Source: Solanum dulcamara
Lineage: Eukaryota; Streptophyta; Magnoliopsida; Solanales; Solanaceae
DNA length: 64,000 bases
Assembly (NCBI RefSeq): GCF_947179165.1
Contig: NC_077242.1
Coordinates: forward strand, 34,593,097 to 34,657,096
Reading direction: 5' to 3'
Below are positions 12,181 through 24,930 of the stretch, piece by piece. Below the pieces are notes generated by a model that saw only the letters and a list, made by a program, of their open reading frames with translations, did not search any database and was not told the DNA's origin. Made by a program: the position numbers and the translations under genes. Numbering within the stretch: position 1 is the first letter of the stretch; every line of letters begins with the position of its first letter.

Positions 12181-14039
12181 AAAAGGACCATCACCAGCAT
12201 CCAAACAATAGAAGCCAAACAACAAGAGGTATATTACTAACACTACCCTTCTCTCGGGGGGTAGAAAACTGACCTGGAATCCAACTGGTCCTCGATCAGG
12301 CCTCAGGCTCAACAATATACCACAACACAAACAACAATAGCAGCATAACATGCTCTTAGTCCTGAAGGGACGAAGGAACCAAAAAGAGTGCAATAATCAG
12401 CAAGGGGAAAATAACTCATGGATCAATGCTTTACCCCGCACATACACCTCAGCCAACAATCGAACACAACAAAGCCAGCCTATAACTATCACATGTAACT
12501 AAGTCTTAAACACTATCAAAGGATATCAAATTGAAACAATCAGCACAAGGAGCAACACATAGCTGCAAGGGCGTTACTATGCATTCTAAGGCACCTAAGT
12601 CACAACCTAGACTAAGGGATCAAGAATCAACTCTTAACAGGATTACTACACCAATCACGCCAACAACGGGGTACTACTATCCTAAGATAAGGATGTCACC
12701 AACCAAGGCAACCCTAAATCTCCTATGGGAATCAACAAATAAAATTGAGAAAGAAGGAGTCCTAAACTCGACAAATATAATTTACATGTGAATCATACTA
12801 CACATTATCTAGTAGATCCTAGTCAAGAAAGGTTGACCGTAGTCAAACAACCTTTTCAAATTACCTCTGATCCTACCATGCAATCAAAATATTGATTATG
12901 ATGTCAATACAGATATTTTGATACCAAAATTGCTATAATTAGAGACAGACCAAAAATTGAGTCTGAAAAGAGATTGTGCGACCAACATCAGAAGTCCCAA
13001 AATAACTCTGTCAAACGATCCCAAATATTTCAAGAAACTTGTGCCCAAAAATAGGCACAATTCGAGCTTGGAATTAACCAAAAATAACCCATGTAATTAA
13101 TTTCCATGAATAACCCCATTAAAAAGCAAGGGCAGTCCCTTTAGGATAGAAATTACCTCAAAAATGCTTTCTGTACTTCCCCAATCTCTTCAATTTGTAG
13201 ACACATCGATTTAAACCAAGCACACTTGAAATCACCTCAATTGGAGTTAAGAGTTCTCACAATCGTGTTTTAAAATTGGGGAAGAAGGCTAAAATCTGGG
13301 ATTTATAACTCAAAAATTTGGTTGCTGAAAGTATATTTCCATTGTAAAAAGTCTTCACCTACAAAATCATATTTTGCTATTATTTAAAGTTTTTGAATGG
13401 ACCTTCGAGATTTGTTTGGGACCCGACAAAAGTAAACTAACTATGTCACCCCACTAAATTTGACAATCCCGATAAAATAGGATTTTTGAATTCTAAAAAA
13501 AGATTGTTATGAAAGAAATAACCCCTTAGTACCCTTTTAGGCCTAAAGCTCAAATTTTTGCCTAAACACCCGAATCACAATCTAAGATGTCGGAACTCTA
13601 GACAACAACTCTACTAGATCAAATTCGACGTTTTGGAACTAAGAGCACAATGGAAATCTCTTCTGAGTCTGTTTACCTAGGACATTGACCGAAGTCAACC
13701 CTTTGCAAAACTTTCACAAATATCTGCCTTAATGACTCAAACTCACACTGAAAGCCTCGGGACCTGAACCAAAGGACCTTCTAGAACAAAATCAATGTTC
13801 TGGAGCTAATGGAACTATAAGAATCACATTCTGAGGTCATTTAGATGAAGTTTTGATGGATTCAACCATTTAAACTTCATAAGCTCCATAGTAGGAAAAT
13901 TTACATAAAACCCAAATGAACAACCACGTGACCTAATTGTCAGTGCGATAAAGTCATAAATAACTTGGGATCGATATATAAAAGCTTTAAATATTAAAAT
14001 TACCAAGAAATAAAGAAAATGACCTGCATGGTCATTACA
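12181..14039 (-). mobile_element. Truncated family-A LTR, minus strand
   Basis: In minus orientation it starts TGTAATGACC at 14039 and runs parallel to the A LTRs, including TTCATTTGGGTTTTATG near 13900 and the block around 12300 that matches 32590-32770. It stops mid-LTR at 12181, next to the end of the E LTR, so its 3' part is missing. The short frame at 12178-12393 is LTR sequence, not a gene. Confidence 0.75.
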
Positions 14040-14464
14040 TAGTATTTAGGTTTATATGTATAACAATAAATTAATAATTTTAAAAAATAGTATATGACAA
14101 TTTATCTATTGTAAAGAATTGCTGTTATTAAAGGTAAAGTTAATTGATTTACAAGTGTCACATACACTTAGGATTTCAAGTGTTAGTTGAAAACCTTTGC
14201 CTATTTCTTTTTTGGTCTTTTTTTTGTACCTTTTTCAGAAATACATTTTTGACTTTGTTTTGCCTATCTTCTTGGGACTTGTATTTGTGTATTGTTTCGG
14301 AGGTTTATTTAAACTTTTTTCCTATTATTTTGGAAGTTGTTTGATAATTTTATTACAATCAAGTCTATTTTAGTTGGAAAAAGATTATCCATGAAGGAAT
14401 TTAACCATAATAAGAAAATCTTCTCTATTTAATTTAATTAAGTTTATTAGAGTCAATATCTAAT
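14040..14464. other. AT-rich spacer between inverted A LTRs
   Basis: 425 bp with T-runs near 14210-14230 and no recognisable gene or repeat. It separates two family-A LTR pieces in head-to-head orientation. Confidence 0.5.
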
Positions 14465-17110
14465 TGTAATGACCCTCTAGGTTATTTTCATCTTTTCCAA
14501 TTATTTCAGCATTTCAAGATTTTCTATAGCGACCCCAAGTCTTTTATCACTTGTTGGCATTGACAGTTATGTCTCTTGGTCATTCATTTGGGTTTTATGC
14601 CCATTTCCCTATTTTGGAGCCCTTGGAGTTTGAATGGTTGCCTTTGGTCAAAACTTTAGAAAGACGACCTTAGAAAGGAATTTCGATGGTTTCATTAGTT
14701 TCGGAATAAACAACCTTAAAATAGAATTCTGATGGTTGCATTAGCTACGAAATGATCCTTTAGGCTAGTGGAATGGTCGTCTCAAGCCCTGAGGCATTTG
14801 GTGTGAGTTTGGGTCTTTAGGCATTTTAGCCTTTATGTTTTGGCCTAAGTTTGACTTCAGTCAACATTCTTAGAAAATTCACTCGGATAAAATTTCAGTC
14901 AGCACAATTAGTTCCAAAATGTTGAATTTAATCTAGAATGATTCGTGCACATCCTGAGGCTTTAGTCTAATTATGATGCCCCTTGTGGAATGGCTAAAAA
15001 CAACTCTTAGGTATGGGACCACTTTTAATCGAGATGACTTCGAATAGAAATTTTGACTGCTCCTTTGAGTCTGAATCATCGAATTGGATGAGGTAGCTTA
15101 GTTTATTTGCCTGCATGGGGTCTCGAATGAATGTTAAGCACCTTATCGAAGACTTGAAAAATGCTAAATAGCTGAGTTTCTGGTTCCACCATTTTTTGCA
15201 GCCCTGGCTTCTCCAAAGTGACCCTCTCTTAAGTGTCCAGGGCATTGCTTAAGCAAGATAGGTCAGCTAGGCGTCTATCGTTAAAGTGGCCTGGCCTTCG
15301 CAAAGCGAAGTTTACTTACGCAGCCAGGAGATCTTTTTAGCAAGGCTTGCCCCTAGGACCCTAGTCACTTAAGTGACTTAAGTTGTCACTTCTGCGATGC
15401 CTGGGGATCTTATTAAACCCATATTTGCGATCATTTTCTCCCAAATTTGAAAAGTGATTTTGGTCTTTAGGAACTCATTTCTTATGGGAATTTGATCCTT
15501 GTTGTTGGAAACTGCGGGTAAAGTGAGTGGAGACCCTCAGGAAGGTGTTGTAGCATCGTTTCAAAGATAATTCTCTTCTCCCTAAACCTCTAATGTCCTT
15601 TAATGGTGTTCTTGACCTTAATTCTTGCATGAACTATTTTGGGCAATTTTGAGCCCTAAATTGTAATTTTTTTAAACATAAGTTTGAGGAGCCAATTAGG
15701 AACCTTTAATGGAATCAGTTTTGGAATTTTCGATGCCGATCCCACATTCATATTTTAGACTCCTAAATTGGTATCTCTCCAATTTTATTAATTTTAGTAT
15801 ATAAATGACCGTAATAATGTTCTGCTTCTATTTTGATAGAGTGTAAGCGCTCTGAGGCCATGAGGAAGGGAAAAGTTTTGGAGACTTGATTTTGGAGTGT
15901 GCGTGAACGATCTACAGGTAGACGACCACTTCCCTCACCTTATATTGAGCTTGATTATGTGAAAACATGATGACTAGTTAGAATTTGGGTTAGTTGGGTT
16001 CTTAATTATACTTAGTAATGTAGAAATCCTATTTAGAGCTATTTTTAGGTTGTACCCGGTACTTATGAGCATGTTGTCATCCTTAATGTCATCATCCATA
16101 CCTTGTGGCTTTGCGTATTAATTGTTTTTGATGATGCTGATATTGTTGGCATTAGTCTAGTCTAAGACTAGTGTTTGTCATAGACTTGCATTATTTTGAG
16201 CCTTTAGGCCCTGCTTTTACTCCGATGTTGATTCGGATGAATTAGCTCCCTATAGACTAGAATAGAAGACTTGGTCCTGGTATTTTGAGCCTTTGATTAG
16301 GTCTTGAATAACCTTCTAAGACCTTCTACCCCTTCCCTCTCTTCTTACGACTCATACATTAACGATTTGAGATTTTAGGCTTTGTTTGGTAATTTCGAAT
16401 TTGGTACTGTTAGAGCTTGGAGTGATCAGTTGATTATCTGAGAGTGGAAGTTGATCCAAGATGGTTTTATGATGAAGGGATAACATTTTATCATTAGACA
16501 GCGACTTTCCCTGCAGATTCAAAGTCTGGTAATGCTACCCTCTTATCCTCTACGGAGTTGATTTAATTTGGCTACGACTATTGCCTCTTTGAGACCATCC
16601 AGGGTTCGAGGTCTAGGTGCTGAACTACTTAGATGTACTGTCCGTATTTTCTATTTGGAGACTACTATTAACTCACTTTGGCTTCAGACTATTTCCTCTT
16701 TGAGACTCATCCTCCGTTTGAGGTCTGGGTGCTGGACTTCTTAGCTAGGCTATTCTGTTGGTTACTTGGAGTCTATCCATTGTTTGTGGTTTGAGCTATG
16801 CTATTCCATATCTGGACTCACAATTTCATATTTCTAGTAGTTTTACCAATTCTATGTACCCATTAAACTTATAGAGGTCCGCTTGGGTTCTTATTTAACT
16901 TACGCACGACTGTACCTTCTAGTCTTATGGGACCCAGTGAAGTTTAGTTAGTTATACTTAGTTCTTTTAGTTCTTTACGCACATGTTAATTCATTTTACT
17001 TTCTATTTATCTTCTGTTGTTCTAAGATTCTATCTTTTCATATTATTTTTACTTTTCAAACTCAGTTGGACAATGATGCCTAGTGGGTACTTGTTGTTTT
17101 GGTACTCATG
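14465..17110 (+). mobile_element. Truncated family-A LTR, plus strand
   Basis: Starts TGTAATGACCCTCTAGG and runs parallel to 31063-33886, including TTCATTTGGGTTTTATG. It ends at TTTTGGTACTCATG (17110), where the next A LTR starts; the matching block in A is TTTTGGTACTCAT near 33873. About the last 400 bp of the LTR are absent. The likely reason is that element A inserted into this older relative, with the far side later lost. Confidence 0.75.
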
Positions 17111-17169
17111 TGTAATGACTCTCTAGGAAATTTCTTCTATTTTCTGATATTTTCATCCCAAGTCATTTA
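17111..17169 (+). mobile_element. Element A 5' LTR, first 59 bp
   Basis: TGTAATGACTCTCTAGG matches the starts of the A LTRs at 14465 and 43811. The segment ends with ATTTA (17165-17169) and resumes after ATTTA at 31058-31062, so it was split by element C. Confidence 0.85.
17165..17169. repeat. Target-site duplication ATTTA (left of C)
   Basis: The same five bases occur at 31058-31062, directly after the C 3' LTR terminus AACA. Confidence 0.85.
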
Positions 17170-17824
17170 CGTTACACCCCATACTTTTGTACCTCGAAAC
17201 ACATTCTTAAGTCTCTTGAAAGTCTCTTGAAAGGCTCTTAAGTTTCATGGAAGGATCGTAAGCCTCTTAAGTTTCTTAAGGTTTCCTAAAGTTTCTTAAA
17301 GCTTCTAAAAGCTTCTTAAGACATCTTAAGAACTCTTAAGCCTCTTAAGAGTTGCCATGTGAGCCGGATAATCTATAACGCTATCAAACAACTCTAAGGA
17401 AAGGAGAATGCGATACCCCATAGTAGAGAAGATTGGAAATAGAGTTAGAAGAATCTGGAAGAAGTTGGAGACCGAATGATGAGTCGTAGGAAATGAATTA
17501 TTTACGTAAGCTACCAACTTGGAAATCTTACATACTTAAACTACTTGAGTATATACCAAGCTTACGTAGCAAGGATTACATAGGTTCATAAAGCAAGACG
17601 AGATTACGAACCCATGAGGAGAAGAAGAGAGCGACATATGGAAGCATGGGAGAGTGCCACATGGCAGCAGCATGAGGTTCCATGTGGCAGCAGCTGCAGC
17701 AAGGGGGTAGGCCCCACCTTCCATATGGCAGCCCCTAAGTGGAGGAGGTGGTGCGTTGGCCCTATGAGGTCTTGACATGTGTCACGACTTAGGGGTTGAC
17801 ACGTATCACCTCCTAAGGTGTCCT

Positions 17825-17838
17825 ATATATATATATAT
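17825..17838 (+). promoter_or_regulatory. TATA-like promoter of C 5' LTR
   Basis: An alternating TA run followed within about 110 bp by a leader with AAACCCTAGAG. The 3' LTR has the same layout at 24913-24930. Confidence 0.5.
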
Positions 17839-19640
17839 TGGATGACTCATTCTTATCAAAAATTCATCCTTATCTCCAACAAATTCAAGAAAATTCTAGA
17901 GAAAGAAAGAAGAGAAGAAACCCTAGAGCTAGAGAGAAACTAGTGGCGGCCAAGGAAAAAAAAAGATAAGTCTCCAATCTCGTTCCGTGAATTAAATATC
18001 TAGGGTGTACCACGATGTTATGAATGTGCTAGTAATGAAAATTTATTATCTTGAGCAGCCCAAAACGTTATCAAATAGCCACGAAGTTTTAGGCGCACTA
18101 AAGGAACTTCCGAGGCAAGTTTCGAGCAAAGTAAGGTTTCCCTTTAAAATTGGAGTTTATGATGTCATTATGAGGTAGATTATATGTCTTAAATAAGGTT
18201 GGAAGTAGAAAAATTGCATAAGGATGCTTGACATTAGAAACAAACTAAATTGAAGTGGTTGTAGCTAAATTGAAGTCGAGTAGTGGGTTGTCGTTGTGAT
18301 ATTGTGGGTACAACTGGTTGGATTGCGTGTTGGAGGGATTTAAAGTATTTTAAAAAGGGTGTGGGTTCTTATGGTTTCATCCACACGACCCTCTGTATTG
18401 TATGGTTAAAGATTTTGTGAAATAAAGATTAAAAACTCTATTTTCGTATAGTAGTTTTGAACTAGTTGTTTGGAGTTGTATTGTGTAAGGTTGAGATGGT
18501 TTACTTGTATATATGCTGCTGGTTGTTGTTGTTGGTATGGTTGTTGACACGGTGGACTAGTTGAAATCTCGAGGATGTTAAAGTTATAGGGGAAATGCTG
18601 TCCGATTTTCAGTAACTTCAGAACTAGTAACAAACTAGTCGAGGGTATTGTATAAGGAAACGATCCCTATGGGTACTTGGTTGTACAGTTGGAAATTGGA
18701 AAGTGAAAGGTTATTAACTTTAGTATTACTCTCATGTTAATAGTTCAGGGAGATAACGAGGCGAGCTGGGTTACAGTTAATCCACAAAAGGTATGTGAAG
18801 CTTACCCTTTCTTTCTTTTGGTATGTCTTAGCCTTAAGTTATTGATATATGAAATGTGGGGATAATTTCATTCATATAACCTCAAGTATGACTCATATGT
18901 CTTATTTACTTCTCGGTGGTAGAATTTCTATACTAGTTGAGTTATTGCCTCTCAAGGCTTCTCTATGTGATGGAGAATAGTAAGTATGTGAAGTTATCTC
19001 CTTTCTCTTGGAATGTTTTGGCATAAGTACGTAAAGCTACCCTTCCTTTCTCTTGATATGTCTTTGAATTAAGTGTGGGGATATAATGGTAAGGTAATGT
19101 AATAAGAATTTTATGATACCGAGCCCATGACGTGCCGGGTATGATAGATATGAATGATGACTCCATGAGGAAAAGTAGAGGCTATGTAAAGCTTATTCTT
19201 TCTCTTCCTTTGGCATGTCCTAATTATAAGTAAAATATGATACGAGCTCGGGGGTAATGCCACTTTTAAGTCCTAAATGTAATCTGTATCTCTTATTCTC
19301 TTCTGAATGTCAAACTTTTGTAGTAAGTTGAACTAGTTTCCCTGAACTCCATAGGTTGAGAAGTAATGGGTGCATAAGCTCCTAGTCCTAAGGACTATGT
19401 GACGACGAGTATCCCTAATTCTATGAACTATTAGTATTACTTTAGTATATGTCTAGGGTCCCCGAGATCCTAAGTGATATAGGCCTCAATGGCATTTATA
19501 AGGCACTCGAGATGGCTACACTACTATTTTGGTCCTCGAACGATAGCTCAATCTTCCTACATTGTCGAGTCTCTGATAATGATTTAGATTGTATATGGTT
19601 AATCATTACTTGATTCGTGTATACTTTAATACATCTTTCA

Positions 19641-19870
19641 CTAAGTCCCATAAAGGACCGGGTACGGTATATGATAATATGATTACACCAAGTCCCAAAA
19701 AGGGCCGGGTATGGTATATAATGATTATGACACCGAGTCTCATAAAGGGCTGGGTACGGTATATGATGATATGATTACACCGAGTCCCATAAAGGGTCGT
19801 ACATGGTATATGATGATATAATGACACCGAGTCCCATAAAGGGCCGGGTATGGTATATGTATGGAATGAT
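19641..19870 (+). repeat. 47-bp minisatellite in C 5' LTR, five units
   Basis: Tandem units with the core GAGTCCCATAAAGGGCCGGG, then GGTATATGATGATATGAT and ACACC. A sixth, displaced unit lies near 20143. The 3' LTR has six units at 26755-27030. Confidence 0.85.
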
Positions 19871-19882
19871 ATAATACGATAA

Positions 19883-20092
19883 TGTGGATCAGACCGAACG
19901 TTCCTCAGCATTATTATATGATATCTAGGTCGGGCCGAACATTCCTCGACATTACTATATAATATGTGGATCAGGATGAATGTTCCTAAGTATTATTATG
20001 TGATATCTGGATCGAGCCGAACGTTCCTCAGTATTACTATATGATAAATGGACCGGGCCATACTTTCCTCAGCATTATTATATGAGATACCA
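19883..20092 (+). repeat. 43-bp minisatellite in C 5' LTR, five units
   Basis: Units with the core GGATCGGGCCGAACGTTCCT, then CAGCATTATTATATGATAT. The 3' LTR has five units at 27041-27248. Confidence 0.85.
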
Positions 20093-20732
20093 CTAGTAGT
20101 ATATAGATTCTTATGATAATAGAGTGATGTAGTTGTTACACCAAGTCCCCAAATGGGCCAGGTACGGTACGTGATGATAGTATGTACGACTTTATGTTAT
20201 AAGCTATAGGTACAGTAAATGATTAGATGTTATACTTTTCCCCTGCATTCCTATGCCAACTGTAATTTTCTTATGATGTCTATGCTTTAAATACTCAGTA
20301 CATATGTCGTACTGACCCCCTCTTTCTCGGGGTGGCTGCGTTCATGCCCGCAGGTACAAATACACAATTTGGGGATCCGTCAGCGTAGGAGTTCCGCTCA
20401 GCATTTTAGAAGAGCTCCATTGTGCCAGAGCCTAGTTTTGGTATTAACCCTCGATGTATATATTTATTTGTTCATAGGTACGGCGGGGGCCATGTCCCGC
20501 CTTATATTACTGTTCTTACTATTAGAGATCCGCGGACATGTATGTAGGTTATATATGTATGTGTGAACACTTGTGCCTATATGTTACGATATCCTCATCG
20601 GCTTATATATATTGTCTTGCCTGTTGGCATGCTATGACTCAAATAGGAGACAAGTTTCCTTATAGTTAGCAAGGGTACACGCGAGTGTCTAGTTCGAGCA
20701 CCCATCACAACGTACAAGGTTGGGTTATGACA

Positions 20733-20750
20733 AAAGGGGTATCAGAGCGG
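20733..20750 (+). other. Primer-binding site of element C
   Basis: AAAAGGGGTATCAGAGCGG directly after the LTR end TGACA. The core GGTATCAGAGC matches the tRNA-iMet 3' complement used by most plant gypsy elements. Confidence 0.8.
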
Positions 20751-23324
20751 TTCTTCCTTAGAATGTCTACAAACCATGTCTAGTAGAGTCTTATTTATAG
20801 GTGTGTGGTTTACCACATCTATAAACAGGAGGCTACAGTACATTTAGGACGTTACCTTTCTTTTACATCTAAGATCGTGCGATAGATCTAAGTCATAGGA
20901 AAAATTCCTTAAACTAACCTTGGATTTGAACAGAAGGGCAGCATCAATAGAAGAAAGTAATTGACGATGTTGGGAGTGACAAAGCACGCAGGTAAGTAAA
21001 GGTATGAAAGAGATATATTGAGTAAGGTAGTGAGCTTGAAATGTAAAATTGAAAATTGAAATGAAAGTAGGCAGGAAAGTGTAACAAATGTAGTTTGAGT
21101 TGGACACATAGGTAAGTCCATTATTTTCATACGGTTATTGATATTGAAAGCCCTGTGTGGCTATGATATGAATAAATATATATTGGCCCTATGAGGCATT
21201 ATTGGTATTTCTTGAGTGCAGGTTTGGGATAGTAAGGAATATAGAGGAAACTCTGCCGAGTTATTTTTTGGAGACAGAAAGAGAATGAGATATACGGTTG
21301 TAACATATCTTGAGATATCGTATCCACAGTAACGATAAAGATGAAAGCTCATGATATAGAGAAGGGTATTGTATATATGTACCTCTATTTTGGAAAATAG
21401 TAGGATCCCTCGAAGATAGGGAATAGAAATTGCAAAACAACTGAGGCATTGTGAAATTATCAAAGGAACAAGTGGTATCCATTTGAAAAAAATGTGATAA
21501 ACAAACATGAGACATGTGTCATCAGAGTATAATTGCTCCGAATGGAGAATCGGACATGATTATAAGCACTAGTGACGTACTGATTGGGATGAATGAAATG
21601 TGGCTTCAGCTAAACTACCACATTAGTTATATGACTCAAGTACCAATACTTGGACTAGATTGGGTACTAGTTATTAAGAATTCTGAGCACCCCATGGTTA
21701 TATTAAGGTTTCTTATGGGGGAAACCTAAAGTATAAATGAGTTAACAGAAGGTATAGATATGGTGTAGTATGTCAAATATGTTGGAACAGAATCATATGC
21801 GTATGAACGGTTGAAAATAAATAGAGGATGACATGGGTATACCCTAAAGGGGGAAAATGGATAAGAGAAATACAAGCATGAAAGAAAGTCAACTGACACT
21901 GTCACATGTAGATCGGACTACTTAAATTTCAAGTGAGATACTATACTGGCAAGAGTTAGCAAGAGCTCAAGGCCAAGAATAAAGAGATAGAAGTCGCAGT
22001 ATCTAAGACCGTGCGAAGAATCATGGGTGCCTAAAAAAGAGGTGAATACGATAAGAGAGTAGGATTGAGGAAACTAAGGGTCATGAAAAGGGTAGTAGGG
22101 CCGTGTTTGATTAAAGATTAAGATATGGAAACAGCATAATTGGTCGCTGATATCAGGACATACAAGTAGCAAGGAAAATAGAAAACCTCCTACAGAAGGA
22201 AATGAGGAGACAAAGGAGTACGTAAAGGAAGAAAAGAAAAAAGTAGGACAAAATAGCATTAGCACGAGCAAGTCCTAGTGTATAGTCGATATGTAAAGCA
22301 AGATGGGCCAGGAGACGAAAAGACTGTGTTTACCTCATACCAGTGGTATAAGAGTAGTTGTGCAACATACGAATAGTTATATATAGCATAAGACCAAGCA
22401 GAGGAGTACATAATGAAAAGGAGTTATGATGTTTTGGAGACATTACAGAGGAATAAAAAGAGAATTTAAATCAAATGGCCAAAAAAGACAAAGTCATGGT
22501 TGAATTAAAGATCTACCCCGACACCAGTTGTAAGATAGAAGAAGAGAGGGCAAGGTGAAACATGAAGACTAGCAAGAAGACGCTAAGGTAAATCTTGGGC
22601 TAAGATGAGTGCCTTCACACATTATTACAAGGATGGCAATGGAACGTGACACAAAGACTTCCTGAGGGGTCAGCCATCCTAGTACTACTCTCGCCCAAGC
22701 ATGTTTAACTTTGGAATTCAGGTAGGATATGGTGCGTTAGTGCTGTTATGATCACACAAGATGGGAGAATCCGAACTAGTGGCGAAGCAACGACACGGTA
22801 TTATGTACCTAGAGTGTTATAAGTTATGATAAGGGAATTATAAAAGAGCTTAAGAAAAATAAGCAGGATTAGCCGATTACTAACAGATGGCGCACTTGTA
22901 TGCCAAAGTTCTTCAACATAATACCAGTTAATGATAGGGCAAACCACGAAATAGCTATACAGGTCATTGTGTAAAGGTACTTCAACATAACTTGATAGCC
23001 AACTCTGATGGGAAAAAAGCAAAACCCAAAAGGCGAGGCTACCAGTTGATGTTATTTAAAGAAAGCAAGAAGTAATATATAAGGTCGAAGATTCCACAAT
23101 ACGACCTTCACTACAAGACTCACTTTGCACTCCCTGGATAGATAATTCTATATGGAATATTATCCGCAGATTAACAATATCAACCCATGTTTTTTCAATC
23201 AAGGACTACCGGTCCAGTCGAGATTGTGTAAAATTATAAGTCAAGAGGGTGGTGAGACTTTACGGAGTCCCCATAGCTATTGTCTATGACGAAGGAGCCC
23301 GAGTTATATTTAACAACTGAAGAT
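20751..23324 (+). pseudogene. Decayed gag-pol region of element C
   Basis: The internal part of C is only 3.57 kb, shorter than an intact gypsy gag-pol, and stops occur in every frame. The leader resembles that of D (ATGTCTAGTAGAGTC near 20777). A stretch near 21640-21670 encodes ILGLDW, perhaps the conserved DWL region after the protease. Near 22711-22780 GYGAL and TQDGRI occur in adjoining frames, resembling the RNase H start. No gag core or RT YXDD motif was identified. The small frames in this stretch are chance openings. Confidence 0.55.
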
Positions 23325-24292
23325 CAGGCCAAGAAGAGATTGGGAAGATATATAGGTCTTCGTACACCATTGTACCCTCAGACCGAAGGATAAACTAAGC
23401 TTAGTAGCTAAATGCTAGAAGAGGTGTTGCGAGCCTATACGGTTGACTCCAAAGGTAGCTTGGATAATTGCGTACTACCTATCAAGAGTATTTACTACAT
23501 CAACTATCATTCTAGTCTCCATATGGCCCCGAAAGAGACTTGGTATGGCAAAAAGAGTAGGTAATCAATTGGTGGGTTGATGTTGGTAAAATGCGAATAA
23601 TGGGCCCAAGTGTGGTTCAATAAGCCATCGAGAAGGTGAAGCTTATTCAAGAGAGAGTGTTAGCAGCTCAGAGTTGACAGAAGTCATACATAGGTAATCG
23701 ATGTCGACTTTTAGAGTTTCAAGTTAATAATTAGTCATTTCTGAAGGTACCCCCCCCCCCCCACAGAGAAAGTAATGAGATCCAGTAGAAAAGGGGACCT
23801 TAGTCCTAAATATATTGACCTTATCAGATCCTCCGTCGAATAGGCAAGGTTGCCTATGAGCTGGACTTACTAGTGAATCTAGAAGTGGTACATTCAGTCT
23901 TCCATATATCAATGCTTTGCAAGTATGTTGGTAATCCAACCCGGGTATATCCCATAGAGGGTATCTAGGTCACAGAGGAGTTATCCTATGAGAAGCAACC
24001 TATCGCCATCCAGGGTTGGCGAAGTAGAAGATTATGAACTAAGGACGTAGCTTCCGTCAAGGTATTGTAGGAAAATAAAAATCGCAAAGAAATGACCTGG
24101 GAAGCCTAAAGGAAAATGAAACATAAGTATCCGTACCTACTTTTTACACTACAGGTAATCCCAACCTTTGGTACTCTGATAGTGATAGCTCAATTAAAGT
24201 ATATGTTATTGAAATGGAATAGAAAAACTCTCCATATGGTCTGTATGAAATCTTAAGAAAGGTTTTGGTTCATATTCGAGGACGAATGTCCT
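23325..24292 (+). pseudogene. Integrase and C-terminal pol relic of element C
   Basis: The frame read from 23373 gives YPQTEG, a stop, TKLSS, a stop, then MLEEVLRAYTVDSKGSLD. This is the integrase core around the catalytic Glu region of gypsy POL. It is followed by NYHSSLHMAPKETWYG near 23500 and by EKVKLIQERVLAAQS near 23630. Near 23840-23950 come GKVAYELDLL and HSVFHISMLCKYVG, the C-terminal region ahead of the chromodomain. Stops at 23391 and 23409 sit where family members carry Gln (CAA to TAA). There are also frameshifts and a 13-C run at 23750. It is clearly non-functional. Confidence 0.85.
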
Positions 24293-24305
24293 AAAGGGGG
24301 AAGGA
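24293..24305 (+). other. Polypurine tract of element C
   Basis: AAAGGGGGAAGGA directly before the 3' LTR start, preceded by ATTCGAGGACGAATGTCCT. This is the same arrangement as in D. Confidence 0.85.
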
Positions 24306-24912
24306 TGTTAAACACCGTACTTTTGTACCTTGGAATGCATTTTTAAGTCTCTTGAAAGACTCTTAAGTTTTATTGAAGGATCGTAAGCCTCTTAAGTTTC
24401 TTAAGGTTTCCTAAAGTTTCTTAAAGCTTCTAAAATGTTCTTAAGACTTCTTAAGAACTCTTAAGCTTCTTAAGAGTTTCCATATGAGCCGGATAATCTA
24501 TAATGCTATCAAACAACTCTAATGAAAGGAGAATGTGATACCCCATAGTAGAGAAGATTGGACATAGAGTTATAAGAATTCGGAAGAAGTTGGAGACCGA
24601 ATGATGAGTCGTAGGACATGACTTATTTACATAAGTTACCAACTTGGAAATCTTACATACTTAAACTACTTGAGTATATAGCAAGATTACATAGCAAGGA
24701 TTACATAGGTTCATAAAGCAAGATGGGATTATGAACCCACGAGGATAAGAAGAGAGAGACATGTGGCAGCAGCTAGAGGTGCCATGTGGTAGAATCTGCA
24801 GTAAGGGGGTGGGCCCTACCTTCCATGTGGCAGCCCCTAAGTGGAGGAGGTGGTGCGTTGCTTGATATGTGTCACCACTTGGGGCTTGACATGTGTCACC
24901 TCCTAAGGTGGC

Positions 24913-24930
24913 ATATATATATATATATAT
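24913..24930 (+). promoter_or_regulatory. TATA-like promoter of C 3' LTR
   Basis: An alternating AT run at the same LTR position as 17825-17838, followed by the AGAGA-rich leader. Confidence 0.5.

Larger units (their letters stand above)
83..15683 (+). repeat. Long direct repeat, copy 1
   Basis: This segment recurs at 48391-64000 in the same orientation. The offset is 48308 at the start, 48309 after one extra A in a homopolymer near 5430, and 48317 after an (AT)n tract near 11048. Differences are isolated substitutions, for example C235 versus G48543 and G436 versus A48744; by eye there are a few per kilobase at most. The right end of the repeat is unknown because copy 2 runs off the window. 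Confidence 0.97.
17170..20732 (+). mobile_element. Element C, 5' LTR (3563 bp)
   Basis: Starts CGTTACACCCC (first T of TG mutated to C) and ends GGGTTATGACA just before the primer site. It aligns with 24306-27887 throughout; near 17880-18060 the two differ at roughly 6-7 percent of positions, so C is old. It carries a TATA run, a leader rich in AGAGA, a splice-site-like motif and two minisatellites. Small frames inside it are not genes. Confidence 0.9.

Noticed and set aside
19641..20092. Regularly spaced repeats resembling a CRISPR array
   Set aside because: Units are directly abutting and diverged, without unique spacers, and lie within an LTR of a plant retroelement. They are minisatellites.
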